Source: an uncultured Treponema sp. (GTDB lineage: Bacteria; Spirochaetota; Spirochaetia; Treponematales; Treponemataceae). Taken from it: 39,325 bases of DNA. The notes beneath the pieces were generated by a model. The model had not been told where the DNA came from. It saw nothing but the letters and a program-made list of their open reading frames with translations, and did no database searches. Location of the stretch: NCBI GenBank assembly GCA_947177175.1, contig CAMWTK010000021.1, forward strand, positions 1-39,325, given 5' to 3'. Numbering within the stretch: the first letter of the stretch is position 1; each line of letters starts with the position of its first letter. The position numbers were made by a program, and so were the translations under genes. Positions 18,332 to 25,406 of this stretch are shown one piece after another.

Positions 18332-19684
18332 ATGGACACGACCGGCTACACCCCCGAAGAACCGATTGCCGCAATCGCCACTGCTCTTGCCCCCGCCGCG
18401 CTCGGCATTGTGCGCACGAGCGGCAACGGCTGCATCGCGCTGATTGCCCCGCTTTTTTCCCGCCCGGACGCGCTGCGTTCCGCGCCGGGCAATACCCTCA
18501 TCTACGGCTGGATTATTGACGGCGACCGCCGCATTGACGAGGTGATGCTTTCGGTATACCGCGCCCCCAAATCGTTTACGGGCGAAGATATGGTCGAAAT
18601 CAGCTGCCACGGCGGCGTTTCCGTGGTGAGCGCGGTGTACAACCTGCTGCTGGCACACGGTTTCCGCGCGGCAGAACACGGCGAATTCACGTTCCGCGCC
18701 TATCTGAACGGCAAGACTGACCTGACCAAGGCGGAGGCCGTGCGGGAAATCATCGACGCAAAGACCGACGTTTCGCGCGGGCGGGCGGCGGGTCGGCTTG
18801 CCGGGCAGTTGTACCGCACGATTGACGACGTAAAAAAACGGCTGGTGGACACGCTCGCTGCCATTGAAGTGGACATTGAGTATCCTGAGGACGAAACGGC
18901 AATCCGCGATTCTTTTCACCCTGCCGATTTGGAACGCGCGCGCGCGGTGCTTGCCGACCTTGCTTCGTCATGGCAGAGCGAAAAAATCTATCAGGACGGC
19001 GCACGCGTCGTCCTGTGCGGGCGGACGAACGCGGGCAAAAGCAGCCTGTTCAACGCGCTGCTCAAAGAAGACCGCGCCATCGTGAGCGATATTGCCGGAA
19101 CGACCCGCGACTGGCTGGAAAGCTGGGTCGATTTTGACGGCATTCCCGCGCGGCTGTTCGACACTGCCGGCCTGCGCCGGACGGAAGATGCCATTGAGGC
19201 GCGCGGCGTTGCGCTCGCCAAAGACCTGACGGACGATGCCGACCTCGTGCTGTACGTGGTGGACGGAAGCGCGGGCATGACCGAGGACGACCGCACGTTC
19301 ATCGCGCAGACGACCGCCCCGCTGCTCGTCGTCTGGAACAAGAGCGATGTGAGCGGTACGCAGATTCCCCCGGACAAACAGTGCGTGTCCGCAAAAACGG
19401 GCGCGGGCATTGCCGCATTGTGCGCGGCGGTAAAACACTGCCTGACCGCAGGCAAAGCGTCCGCCCGAACCCAAAGCGGCCTGGGCAGCGAGCGGCAGAA
19501 AGTCGCCGTGCAGGCCGCGCTCGAAAGCGTCACCCATGCGCTCGCGCTCACCAAAGACTACACGCTCGATGCCGTCGTGCAGGACCTTGAAGATGCGCTG
19601 GACGCGCTCGGCACGGTCACGGGCGACGTTACCCCCGACGACGTACTCGGCTCGATTTTCGCGCATTTCTGCGTGGGCAAATAA
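18332..19684 (+). CDS. mnmE: tRNA uridine-5-carboxymethylaminomethyl(34) synthesis GTPase
   Basis: MnmE works with MnmG to modify the wobble uridine of certain tRNAs. In order, the 450 aa show the N-terminal tetrahydrofolate-binding domain (ALGIVRTSG, SCHGG), helical segments, the inserted G domain (Walker A GRTNAGKSS near residue 229, SDIAGTTRD, DTAG, and NKSD), and the C-terminal CVGK, whose cysteine is a family hallmark. Length is normal. It lies 9 bp after the lipoprotein gene and is followed by two strong terminators. Confidence 0.96.
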   Translation: MDTTGYTPEEPIAAIATALAPAALGIVRTSGNGCIALIAPLFSRPDALRSAPGNTLIYGWIIDGDRRIDEVMLSVYRAPKSFTGEDMVEISCHGGVSVVSAVYNLLLAHGFRAAEHGEFTFRAYLNGKTDLTKAEAVREIIDAKTDVSRGRAAGRLAGQLYRTIDDVKKRLVDTLAAIEVDIEYPEDETAIRDSFHPADLERARAVLADLASSWQSEKIYQDGARVVLCGRTNAGKSSLFNALLKEDRAIVSDIAGTTRDWLESWVDFDGIPARLFDTAGLRRTEDAIEARGVALAKDLTDDADLVLYVVDGSAGMTEDDRTFIAQTTAPLLVVWNKSDVSGTQIPPDKQCVSAKTGAGIAALCAAVKHCLTAGKASARTQSGLGSERQKVAVQAALESVTHALALTKDYTLDAVVQDLEDALDALGTVTGDVTPDDVLGSIFAHFCVGK

Positions 19685-19699
19685 TCGCTTCGGCGAGGC

Positions 19700-19816
19700 G
19701 GACTGCCCTTTTCCAAAAAAGTCGGTTTTGTCCAATTTTGCCGTTTTTTCGGCAAAAATTCCCCGTTTTTTGTAAAAGAATCCCGCCTTCTGCAAAAAAA
19801 TTCCCGCTTTTTTCCG
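19700..19816. repeat. Degenerate repeat of about 21-23 bp, A/T-run rich
   Basis: After the mnmE stop codon comes a string of related words: CCGTTTTTTCGGCAAAAATT, CCCCGTTTTTTGTAAAAGAA, CCCGCCTTCTGCAAAAAAAT and CCCGCTTTTTTCCGAAAAAA. They form an irregular tandem with a period near 21-23 bp. It has no start codon or ribosome site of its own and leads into the double terminator. Confidence 0.5.
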
Positions 19817-19861
19817 AAAAAAGTACGGCGTATTTTCCCCAAAAACACGCCGTACTTTTTT
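19817..19861. terminator. First of two tandem terminators after mnmE
   Basis: AAAAAAGTACGGCGT (19817-19831) pairs perfectly with ACGCCGTACTTTTTT (19847-19861). The A and T runs flank the stem on both sides, so it should work on either strand. Confidence 0.85.
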
Positions 19862-19902
19862 AAAAACACGGCGTATATTTTTAAAATACGCCGTGTTTTT
19901 TT
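19862..19902. terminator. Second of two tandem terminators after mnmE
   Basis: AAAAACACGGCGTAT (19862-19876) pairs perfectly with ATACGCCGTGTTTTT (19886-19900). It starts on the base after the first hairpin and shares its ACGGCGTA/TACGCCGT core, so arms of the two hairpins could also pair with each other. Confidence 0.85.
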
Positions 19903-20005
19903 GCCTGCCCCCTGTATTCTCAGTTTTATCCCCATGCAAAAGAAAAAGTTGGACAATTCCGACCTGACATTGCCGCAGTCCGCAGGGCAGGCAATCCCGA
20001 CGTAG

Positions 20006-20034
20006 TTGCGGTTTTGGACGCAATCGTGTAGAAT
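20006..20034 (+). promoter_or_regulatory. Promoter for the glmS-GDSL-GS-like-ANTAR unit
   Basis: TTGCGG (20006-20011), 17 bp, TAGAAT (20029-20034). The start near 20041 leaves a 26-nt leader with GGGAGGGG before glmS. No attenuator is visible in this leader, in contrast to glnN and asnB. Confidence 0.6.
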
Positions 20035-20066
20035 GAACCCCGATGGCATTGCGCCGGGAGGGGTCT

Positions 20067-21911
20067 ATGTGTGGCATTGTTGGCTATGTGGGACATCGGG
20101 AAGCGACTCCCGTTCTGATCAACGCGCTCAAAAAACTGGAGTACCGCGGCTACGACTCCGCAGGCATTGCCGTCCTTGACGATGACACGATTGTCGTGCG
20201 CAAGACAAAAGGCGCGCTCAAATTTCTGGAAGCGGCCGTCGCAAAGGAGACTGTCCGAGGCTCGGTGGGAATCGGGCATACGCGGTGGGCGACCCACGGA
20301 GAGCCGAGCGACACGAACGCGCACCCGCACACCGACATCAGCGGTTCAATCGCCGTCGTGCATAACGGCATCATCGAAAACTATGCCACGCTCAAAGCAT
20401 GGCTGCAAAATCAGGGAATCGTGTTCCGCAGTCAGACCGACACGGAAGTCATCACGCACCTCATCAGTTATCATTACAAAAAAACGGGCGAGATTTTTAA
20501 GGCGGTGCTGGAGACGCTCGCGCAGCTGGAAGGCAGTTACGCGCTCGGCGTAGTCTGCAAGGATTTTCCCGACCGAATTATTGCCGCGCGCAAGGAAAGC
20601 CCGCTGATCGTCGGCTTGGGAACGGGCGAGCAGTTTATTGCGAGCGACGTTCCGGCAATCCTTGAGTACACGCGCGATGTCTATTTCCTTGACCAAAAAG
20701 AAGTCGCCGTGCTGTACGATGACCACGTGGATTTGTTTACGGCGGCGGGCGAAAAAATCAAGCGCGAGCCGTATCACGTGGACTGGGACATTTCGTCGGC
20801 AGAAAAAGGCGGCTACGCGCATTTCATGCTGAAAGAAATTTACGAGCAGCCCAAGGCACTGACCGACACGCTGCGCCCGCGCCTCGTGCAGGACGCGGAC
20901 GGCAAACCGTGCGACATTCAGTTTGACGAAATCACGTTCGGCGAGGACTGGACGAACGCGCGGCGCGTGGTGATCACGGCATGCGGCACGGCGTATCATG
21001 CGGGCATGGTGGGAAAATACGTGTTCGAGCATTTCGCGCGTATTCCCGTGGTGGTGGACGTGGCGAGTGAATTCCGTTACCGCAACCCCATTTTGCACAA
21101 GGACGATTTGTTCATCGTCATCAGCCAGTCGGGCGAGACGGCAGACACGCTCGCCGCGCTCCGACTCGCAAAGGCGGCGGGCGCAAAAGTAATCGCCATT
21201 ACCAACTGCGTGGGCAGCACCGTCAGCCGCGAGGCGGACGAAGTTATCTATACATGGGCGGGACCTGAAATCGCGGTCGCCTCCACCAAAGCCTACACTA
21301 CGCAGCTGATGTGCCTGTACCTGCTCGCGCTCAAAATGGCGCAGGCGCGCGGCACGATTTCGCCGGCAGATTACGCGCAGACGCTTGCGGACGTGGCCGC
21401 CCTGCCGGACAAAGTGCAGCAGATTCTGGACAATCAGAGCGATATTCAGAAATTCACGAGCCGTCAGTTCAACAAGGCGAAGATTTTTTACATCGGACGG
21501 CTGTTCGACAGCGCGTCATCGCTTGAGAGCGCGCTCAAGCTCAAGGAAGTGAGTTATATGCACTGCGAGGCGTTTGCCGCCGGCGAGCTGAAGCACGGAC
21601 CGATCGCGCTCATGGACACGAACACGTTGGTGGTCGGCATTGCCACGCAACGTGAGCTGTACGAAAAAATCGCGTCCAATATCCTTGAGGTAAAGGCGCG
21701 CGGCGCGGCGACAATGGTCATCACGCAGGACACCAAGGGCGCGTTCACGGACGCGGTGGACACGGTGATTACGATTCCGCCGGTTGCCGACGCGCTCTCC
21801 CCCATTCTGGCGATTGTTCCCGCGCAGCTGTTCGCCTATTACTGCGCCGTCCAGCGCGGGAACGACCCCGACAAGCCACGGAATCTGGCAAAATCGGTCA
21901 CCGTCGAATAA
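20067..21911 (+). CDS. glmS: Glutamine--fructose-6-phosphate aminotransferase (isomerizing)
   Basis: GlmS makes glucosamine-6-phosphate from fructose-6-phosphate using glutamine as nitrogen donor, the first step of amino-sugar and peptidoglycan synthesis. The 614 aa begin MCGIVGYVG with the N-terminal nucleophile cysteine. HTRWATHGEP and the asparagine and aspartate of the glutaminase site follow, then two SIS domains (ITACGTAYHAG, ISQSGETADT, FYIGRLFDSASSLESALKLK), ending NLAKSVTVE. I chose ATG 20067 (GGGAGGGG upstream); 24 extra in-frame bases upstream are not needed. It heads a close-packed series in which the GDSL gene starts 17 bp later, so a glutamine consumer is expressed with the GS-like/ANTAR pair. 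Confidence 0.97.
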   Translation: MCGIVGYVGHREATPVLINALKKLEYRGYDSAGIAVLDDDTIVVRKTKGALKFLEAAVAKETVRGSVGIGHTRWATHGEPSDTNAHPHTDISGSIAVVHNGIIENYATLKAWLQNQGIVFRSQTDTEVITHLISYHYKKTGEIFKAVLETLAQLEGSYALGVVCKDFPDRIIAARKESPLIVGLGTGEQFIASDVPAILEYTRDVYFLDQKEVAVLYDDHVDLFTAAGEKIKREPYHVDWDISSAEKGGYAHFMLKEIYEQPKALTDTLRPRLVQDADGKPCDIQFDEITFGEDWTNARRVVITACGTAYHAGMVGKYVFEHFARIPVVVDVASEFRYRNPILHKDDLFIVISQSGETADTLAALRLAKAAGAKVIAITNCVGSTVSREADEVIYTWAGPEIAVASTKAYTTQLMCLYLLALKMAQARGTISPADYAQTLADVAALPDKVQQILDNQSDIQKFTSRQFNKAKIFYIGRLFDSASSLESALKLKEVSYMHCEAFAAGELKHGPIALMDTNTLVVGIATQRELYEKIASNILEVKARGAATMVITQDTKGAFTDAVDTVITIPPVADALSPILAIVPAQLFAYYCAVQRGNDPDKPRNLAKSVTVE

Positions 21912-21928
21912 CAGGCTTGGAGCGAACA

Positions 21929-22684
21929 ATGCGAATCTTATGTTTGGGCGACTCAATCATGCAGTACAACGACTGCACGACGTATCCGCAGACCGGCTGG
22001 GTGCAGGAACTGGCGCGATTTTTTCCCCCGGAAACGGAATTCCTGCATTTTGCCAAAAACGGACGCAGCACCAAAAGTTTTATCGACGAAGGCCGGTTTG
22101 ACGCGGTAAAACAAGCCGCGCGGGCGGGAGACTTCGCGCTCATTCAGTTCGGGCATAACGACGAAAAAAAACAAGACCCCGCGCGGTATACGGATCCCGG
22201 CGAAGGCGGCGCGTACCGGGCGAACCTTGCGCTGTTCGTGCGTGAGTTGCGCGCGCGCGGCGTAAAACCTGTCCTGCTCACGCCGATTGCCCGCCGGAAA
22301 TTCTCTGCCGAGCATACGCTGGAAGACACGCACGGCGACTACCCTGCCGCCGTCATCGAAACCGCGCGCGCTGTGCGCGTCCCCTGCATCGACATGACCG
22401 CGCTCACAGGCGCATATCTGGCGGCCGTCGGCGAAACGGCAAGCCGCGCGCTTTTCATGCATTTTGACCGCGGACTATACGACAATTTTCCCGACGGCAA
22501 GACGGACAACAGCCACCTGCGCCCCGACGGCGCGTTCGCCTTTTCGCGCATTGCCGCGCGGGAACTTGCCGCGCTCGGAAAAACCTGGGCAGAGTACGCG
22601 GTGCTTTCTGCCGCCGTGATTACGGGCACGATGGATGCCGCAGCATTTGAAAAAGACACCGGCGACGAATCGTTGCTGGCATAA
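21929..22684 (+). CDS. SGNH/GDSL hydrolase, rhamnogalacturonan acetylesterase-like
   Basis: A 251-aa esterase of the SGNH fold. Block I is LCLGDSIMQYND with the serine nucleophile, block III is IQFGHNDEKKQDP, and block V is TDNSHLRPDG with the catalytic Asp/His. These forms are typical of the rhamnogalacturonan acetylesterase (RhgT/YesT) group, which deacetylates pectin fragments. There is no signal peptide, so it would act in the cytoplasm on imported oligosaccharides. I chose ATG 21929 with GGAG upstream. It sits 17 bp after glmS and 9 bp before the GS-like gene. Substrate assignment is inferred. Confidence 0.75.
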   Translation: MRILCLGDSIMQYNDCTTYPQTGWVQELARFFPPETEFLHFAKNGRSTKSFIDEGRFDAVKQAARAGDFALIQFGHNDEKKQDPARYTDPGEGGAYRANLALFVRELRARGVKPVLLTPIARRKFSAEHTLEDTHGDYPAAVIETARAVRVPCIDMTALTGAYLAAVGETASRALFMHFDRGLYDNFPDGKTDNSHLRPDGAFAFSRIAARELAALGKTWAEYAVLSAAVITGTMDAAAFEKDTGDESLLA

Positions 22685-22693
22685 GGAGTCGGA

Positions 22694-23947
22694 ATGTACA
22701 CAAAAGACGAAGCGTTGGCGTATCTGCACGAGCACGACGTAAAATTCATCAAGCTGTTTTTTATCGATATTTTCGGGGCGATAAAGTCGCTTTCTATCCA
22801 GCCGACGGAAGTGGCGCGGGCGTTCGAGACGGGCATTGCCTTTGACGCGAATGCGGTGGCGGGATTTTCGGGCGTGGCGCAGGATTTGTTCATCGTTCCC
22901 GACCCCGCGACCTTGTGCGTGCTTCCGTGGCGGCCGCAGAACGGGCGCGTGGTGCGGTTTTTCTGCACGGTGCGCACGGCGGACGGCACGGCGTTCACGG
23001 GCGACTCACGGTTTCTGTTGCAGCGGACGGTGGAAAAACTGGCGGAAAAAGGCTACGACTGCAAAATCGGCACGGAATGCGAATTCTACCTGTTCCAGCT
23101 GGACGACAAAGGCAATCCCACGGACACGCCGCACGACCATGCCGAGTACTGCGATTTGGCGCCGCGCGACCGGGGCGAAAACGTGCGCCGCGAAATCTGC
23201 CTGACGCTAGAGCAAATGGGCGTGCGCCCGGAGTCGAGCCACCATGAAAAAGGACCGGGGCAGAACGAAGTCGATTTCCGGCGCAGCACGCCGCTCAACG
23301 CGGCGGATAATCTGAGCACATTCAAGACCGTGGTCAAGACCGTCGCCGACCGCTACGGGCTGTTCGCGTCGTTCCTGCCCAAGCCGGTTGCCGACGGCGC
23401 GGGAAGCGGGCTGTACATCAACATCGCGCTGTACAAGAACGAAAAAAATCTGCTTGCGGAGCAGGAACTTGCTCCCGACGCACGCGCGTTCATTGCGGGC
23501 ATTCTCTTCCGCATCCGCGAGATGACGGCGTTCTTGAATCCGCTGCGGCAGTCTTACGAACGGCTCGCCTGGAACGGCGCGCCCCGTGAAATCGCCTGGA
23601 CGCGCGCGCAGTACAACCAGCTGATCCGGGTGCCTGAGCCGACCGGGCACGGGGCGTACCTCAAACTGCGCTCGCCTGACGCATCGTGCAACCAGTACCT
23701 TGCGCTCGCGCTCATTTTGTCGGCAGGGCTGGAAGGCATTGAGCAGCACCGCCAGCTTGCCGAACCGAAAGACGAAAATTCGCCGGCATGGAACGGCAAA
23801 ACGGCTTTTGTCTCGCTGCCGCAGACCGTGGACGAAGCCCGCTCGTGCGCGGAATCAAGCGCGTTCGTGCGGTCGGTGCTGACGCAGGCGACGGTCGATG
23901 CGTTTTTTGCGGCGGACGCGGACGACGCGGCAGGCGGAGATCGCTAG
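22694..23947 (+). CDS. Glutamine synthetase-like protein (GSI fold), probably catalytically altered
   Basis: The 417 aa align along their length with type I glutamine synthetase (FDANAVAGF, IGTECEFYLF, HHEKGPGQNEVDFRR, NPLRQSYERL). Residue by residue against E. coli GlnA, the acids equivalent to Glu129, Glu131, Glu212 and Glu220 remain. However, NGSGMH has become GAGSGLY: Asn264 is Ala and metal ligand His269 is Tyr241. The GYEAP flap with Glu327 is shortened to NGAP, NRS with Arg339 is QYN, and RIEVR with metal ligand Glu357 is YLKLR, carrying Lys324. The adenylylation-site region is missing. Ordinary glutamine synthesis seems unlikely, and a real GSIII is present at 9.2 kb. It starts 9 bp after the GDSL gene and ends 8 bp before the ANTAR gene, suggesting a sensory partner role (inference). 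The alignment was made by eye. Confidence 0.85.
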   Translation: MYTKDEALAYLHEHDVKFIKLFFIDIFGAIKSLSIQPTEVARAFETGIAFDANAVAGFSGVAQDLFIVPDPATLCVLPWRPQNGRVVRFFCTVRTADGTAFTGDSRFLLQRTVEKLAEKGYDCKIGTECEFYLFQLDDKGNPTDTPHDHAEYCDLAPRDRGENVRREICLTLEQMGVRPESSHHEKGPGQNEVDFRRSTPLNAADNLSTFKTVVKTVADRYGLFASFLPKPVADGAGSGLYINIALYKNEKNLLAEQELAPDARAFIAGILFRIREMTAFLNPLRQSYERLAWNGAPREIAWTRAQYNQLIRVPEPTGHGAYLKLRSPDASCNQYLALALILSAGLEGIEQHRQLAEPKDENSPAWNGKTAFVSLPQTVDEARSCAESSAFVRSVLTQATVDAFFAADADDAAGGDR

Positions 23948-23955
23948 GCACTCGT

Positions 23956-24525
23956 ATGGAGAGCGTTCTTATCGTTTCCAATGCCAGCACGACCATGGGC
24001 ATCATCAGCGATCTGCTCCAGTCCCAGGCGTTCAGCCGCATCGTGACCACGACGGACGGCTCGGAGGCGCGGCGGTATCTGCTTGACGGCGAATTCGACA
24101 TCATCATCATCGACACGCCGCTTTCCAACGAACTGGGCGACGCGTTCGCCCTGCACGCTGCGGAATCGTCGTCTGCGGGCGTTATTCTGGTGGTGCAGCG
24201 CGAAAAGCTGGACGATATTTCGATGCAGGTGGAAAACGACGGCGTGTTCGTGCTTCCCAAGCCGATAAGCCCCGATTTTTTTTATCAGGCGGTAAAACTG
24301 CTGATGGCGAGCAAGACGCGGCTCGCCAAGCTGGAGGCGGAAAACCGGCGGCTGCAAAAAAAACTGGACGAAAGCCGCATCGTCGGCCGCGCAAAGTGCC
24401 TTTTGATCGCGCGGCTCAACATGACCGAGCCGCAGGCGCACCGCCACATCGAAAAAATCGCGATGGACAACCGGCAGGGCAGGACGGAAGTGGCAGAGGA
24501 CATTATCCGCCGGTATGGTGTATAA
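23956..24525 (+). CDS. ANTAR-domain RNA-binding antiterminator with degenerate receiver domain
   Basis: The 189 aa show a CheY-like receiver (1 to about 115), a short coiled coil (KLEAENRRLQKKLDESR, about 125-141) and an ANTAR domain (about 138-186: RAKCLLIARLNMTEPQAHRH, IEKIAMDNRQGR). ANTAR proteins bind hexaloop RNA hairpins and prevent formation of an overlapping terminator. In the receiver the phospho-acceptor position (Asp53) and the lysine (Lys102 in LPKPIS) are kept. The acidic pair that binds magnesium is replaced by Ser8-Asn9, and the usual Thr/Ser switch residue is valine. Normal phosphorylation is therefore doubtful, and control by a protein partner is more likely. The gene follows the GS-like gene after 8 bp. 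Candidate targets lie upstream of glnN, amt and asnB. The start has a poor ribosome site, suggesting coupling. Confidence 0.9.
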   Translation: MESVLIVSNASTTMGIISDLLQSQAFSRIVTTTDGSEARRYLLDGEFDIIIIDTPLSNELGDAFALHAAESSSAGVILVVQREKLDDISMQVENDGVFVLPKPISPDFFYQAVKLLMASKTRLAKLEAENRRLQKKLDESRIVGRAKCLLIARLNMTEPQAHRHIEKIAMDNRQGRTEVAEDIIRRYGV

Positions 24526-24569
24526 ACCGTGAAACTGTATCGCCGGAAAGCCGCTTGAGGTGTCCGCCC

Positions 24570-24653
24570 AAGCGTAATTGAGCAGTGCGCTCAAACATAA
24601 TCGAGCGATGCACTCAAGCGTAATCGAGCGGTGCGCTCAAGCGTAATTGAGCG
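24570..24653. repeat. 23-bp tandem repeat, three full units and one partial
   Basis: Units at 24570, 24593, 24616 and 24639 share the form AAGCGTAATYGAGCRRTGCGCTC. Each contains a GAGC/GCTC inverted repeat; in unit 1 TTGAGC and GCTCAA flank five bases. It lies directly after the ANTAR gene and before the ankyrin gene and could end the upstream transcript, but there is no T-run. A further GGGGTT-TG-AACCCC hairpin follows at 24656-24669. Confidence 0.8.
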
Positions 24654-24700
24654 TCGGGGTTTGAACCCCTCCGCACGAATCAACCTTTATGGAGGCACGT

Positions 24701-25243
24701 ATGAAACGGAGATTTGCTTTTCTTGTCATTGGCTTGTTCTGCGCCATGGGCGCGTTCGCGGATGCAAAGTTTGACGCGCTCTTTGAGGCGGCAAAGAACA
24801 ATAACGCCGCAGAAGTGAAGCGACTCATTGCCGACGGCGCGGACGTGGACGCGAAAGACAATCACGGTCTAACCGCTCTGATGTGGGCTGCGCAGACCAA
24901 TTCCGTGGAGACAGCGCGACTTCTGATAGAGGCAAAGGCTAACGTGGACGCACAGGACAGAAGCGGCAACACCGTGCTGATGTATGCGACGAGGCTCAAT
25001 ACCGTGGATACGGCACGGCTCCTGCTTGCGGCAGGTGCGGACGTGGACACGAAAAACAGGTACGGTGATACCGCACTGATGGGGGCGGCGCGGAAAAATG
25101 CGGCTGACACGGTGCGGCTTCTGATAGCGGCAGGCGCGGACGTGAACGCAAAGGACAAATACGGCACGACCGCGCCGATATTGGCGACGGCGAACGAGGC
25201 GACGGACACGGCGGTATTGCTCAAGGCGGCAGGAGCGCGGTAG
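24701..25243 (+). CDS. Exported ankyrin-repeat protein
   Basis: The 180 aa begin with a classic Sec signal peptide (MKRRFAFLVIGLFCAMGAFA, cleavage before DAKF), so the protein is periplasmic or secreted. The rest is about four and a half ankyrin repeats of 33 residues: LFEAAKNNNAAEVKRLIADG, then units with LTALMWAAQ, NTVLMYATR and DTALMGAAR, and a last one degenerate (TTAPILATA). Ankyrin repeats bind other proteins; the partner is unknown. I chose ATG 24701 because GGAGG lies 5 bp upstream; an in-frame ATG at 24689 would put four residues before the signal peptide. The gene has its own leader with a repeat cluster and is followed by the asnB promoter. Confidence 0.85.
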   Translation: MKRRFAFLVIGLFCAMGAFADAKFDALFEAAKNNNAAEVKRLIADGADVDAKDNHGLTALMWAAQTNSVETARLLIEAKANVDAQDRSGNTVLMYATRLNTVDTARLLLAAGADVDTKNRYGDTALMGAARKNAADTVRLLIAAGADVNAKDKYGTTAPILATANEATDTAVLLKAAGAR

Positions 25244-25265
25244 CGGCAGGCGCAGAAACCGCCGG

Positions 25266-25295
25266 TTGACGCGCACCGGGCGTTTGCGCTATAGT
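25266..25295 (+). promoter_or_regulatory. Promoter for asnB
   Basis: TTGACG (25266-25271), 18 bp, TATAGT (25290-25295). The predicted start near 25302 coincides with the base before the hexaloop hairpin, so there is no room for a second hairpin upstream. Confidence 0.75.
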
Positions 25296-25302
25296 TTTAA
25301 CA

Positions 25303-25365
25303 GCAGACAAAGGTGTCTGCCGAAAGTGTCCGCCGTGCGCGGCAGTTTCGGCAGATGCCTTTTTT
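25303..25365 (+). promoter_or_regulatory. Leader attenuator of asnB: ANTAR-type hexaloop hairpin overlapping an intrinsic terminator
   Basis: This is the clearest of three such leaders. GCAGAC, loop AAAGGT, GTCTGC (25303-25320) is a perfect 6-bp stem with a hexaloop carrying A-1 and G-4. The terminator 5' arm GGTGTCTGCCGAAA (25312-25325) begins at loop position 4 and pairs over all 14 positions (two G-U) with TTTCGGCAGATGCC (25346-25359), followed by six T (25360-25365). The terminator loop holds its own CCGC/GCGG hairpin. The asnB start codon is 42 bp further on. The two folds share the hexaloop 3' half and cannot coexist. Confidence 0.8.
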
Positions 25366-25406
25366 CGTTTTCGGGACGAACGCAAGAACATAAACGGGAG
25401 CGCAAG

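Noticed and set aside
20035..20066. glmS ribozyme or riboswitch in the glmS leader
   Set aside because: The predicted leader is only about 26 nt with no room for the ribozyme fold.
24650..24680. tRNA T-arm-like hairpin (GGGGTTTGAACCCC) as a tRNA remnant
   Set aside because: No matching acceptor 5' strand, D arm or anticodon arm upstream. It is better seen as part of the repeat cluster.
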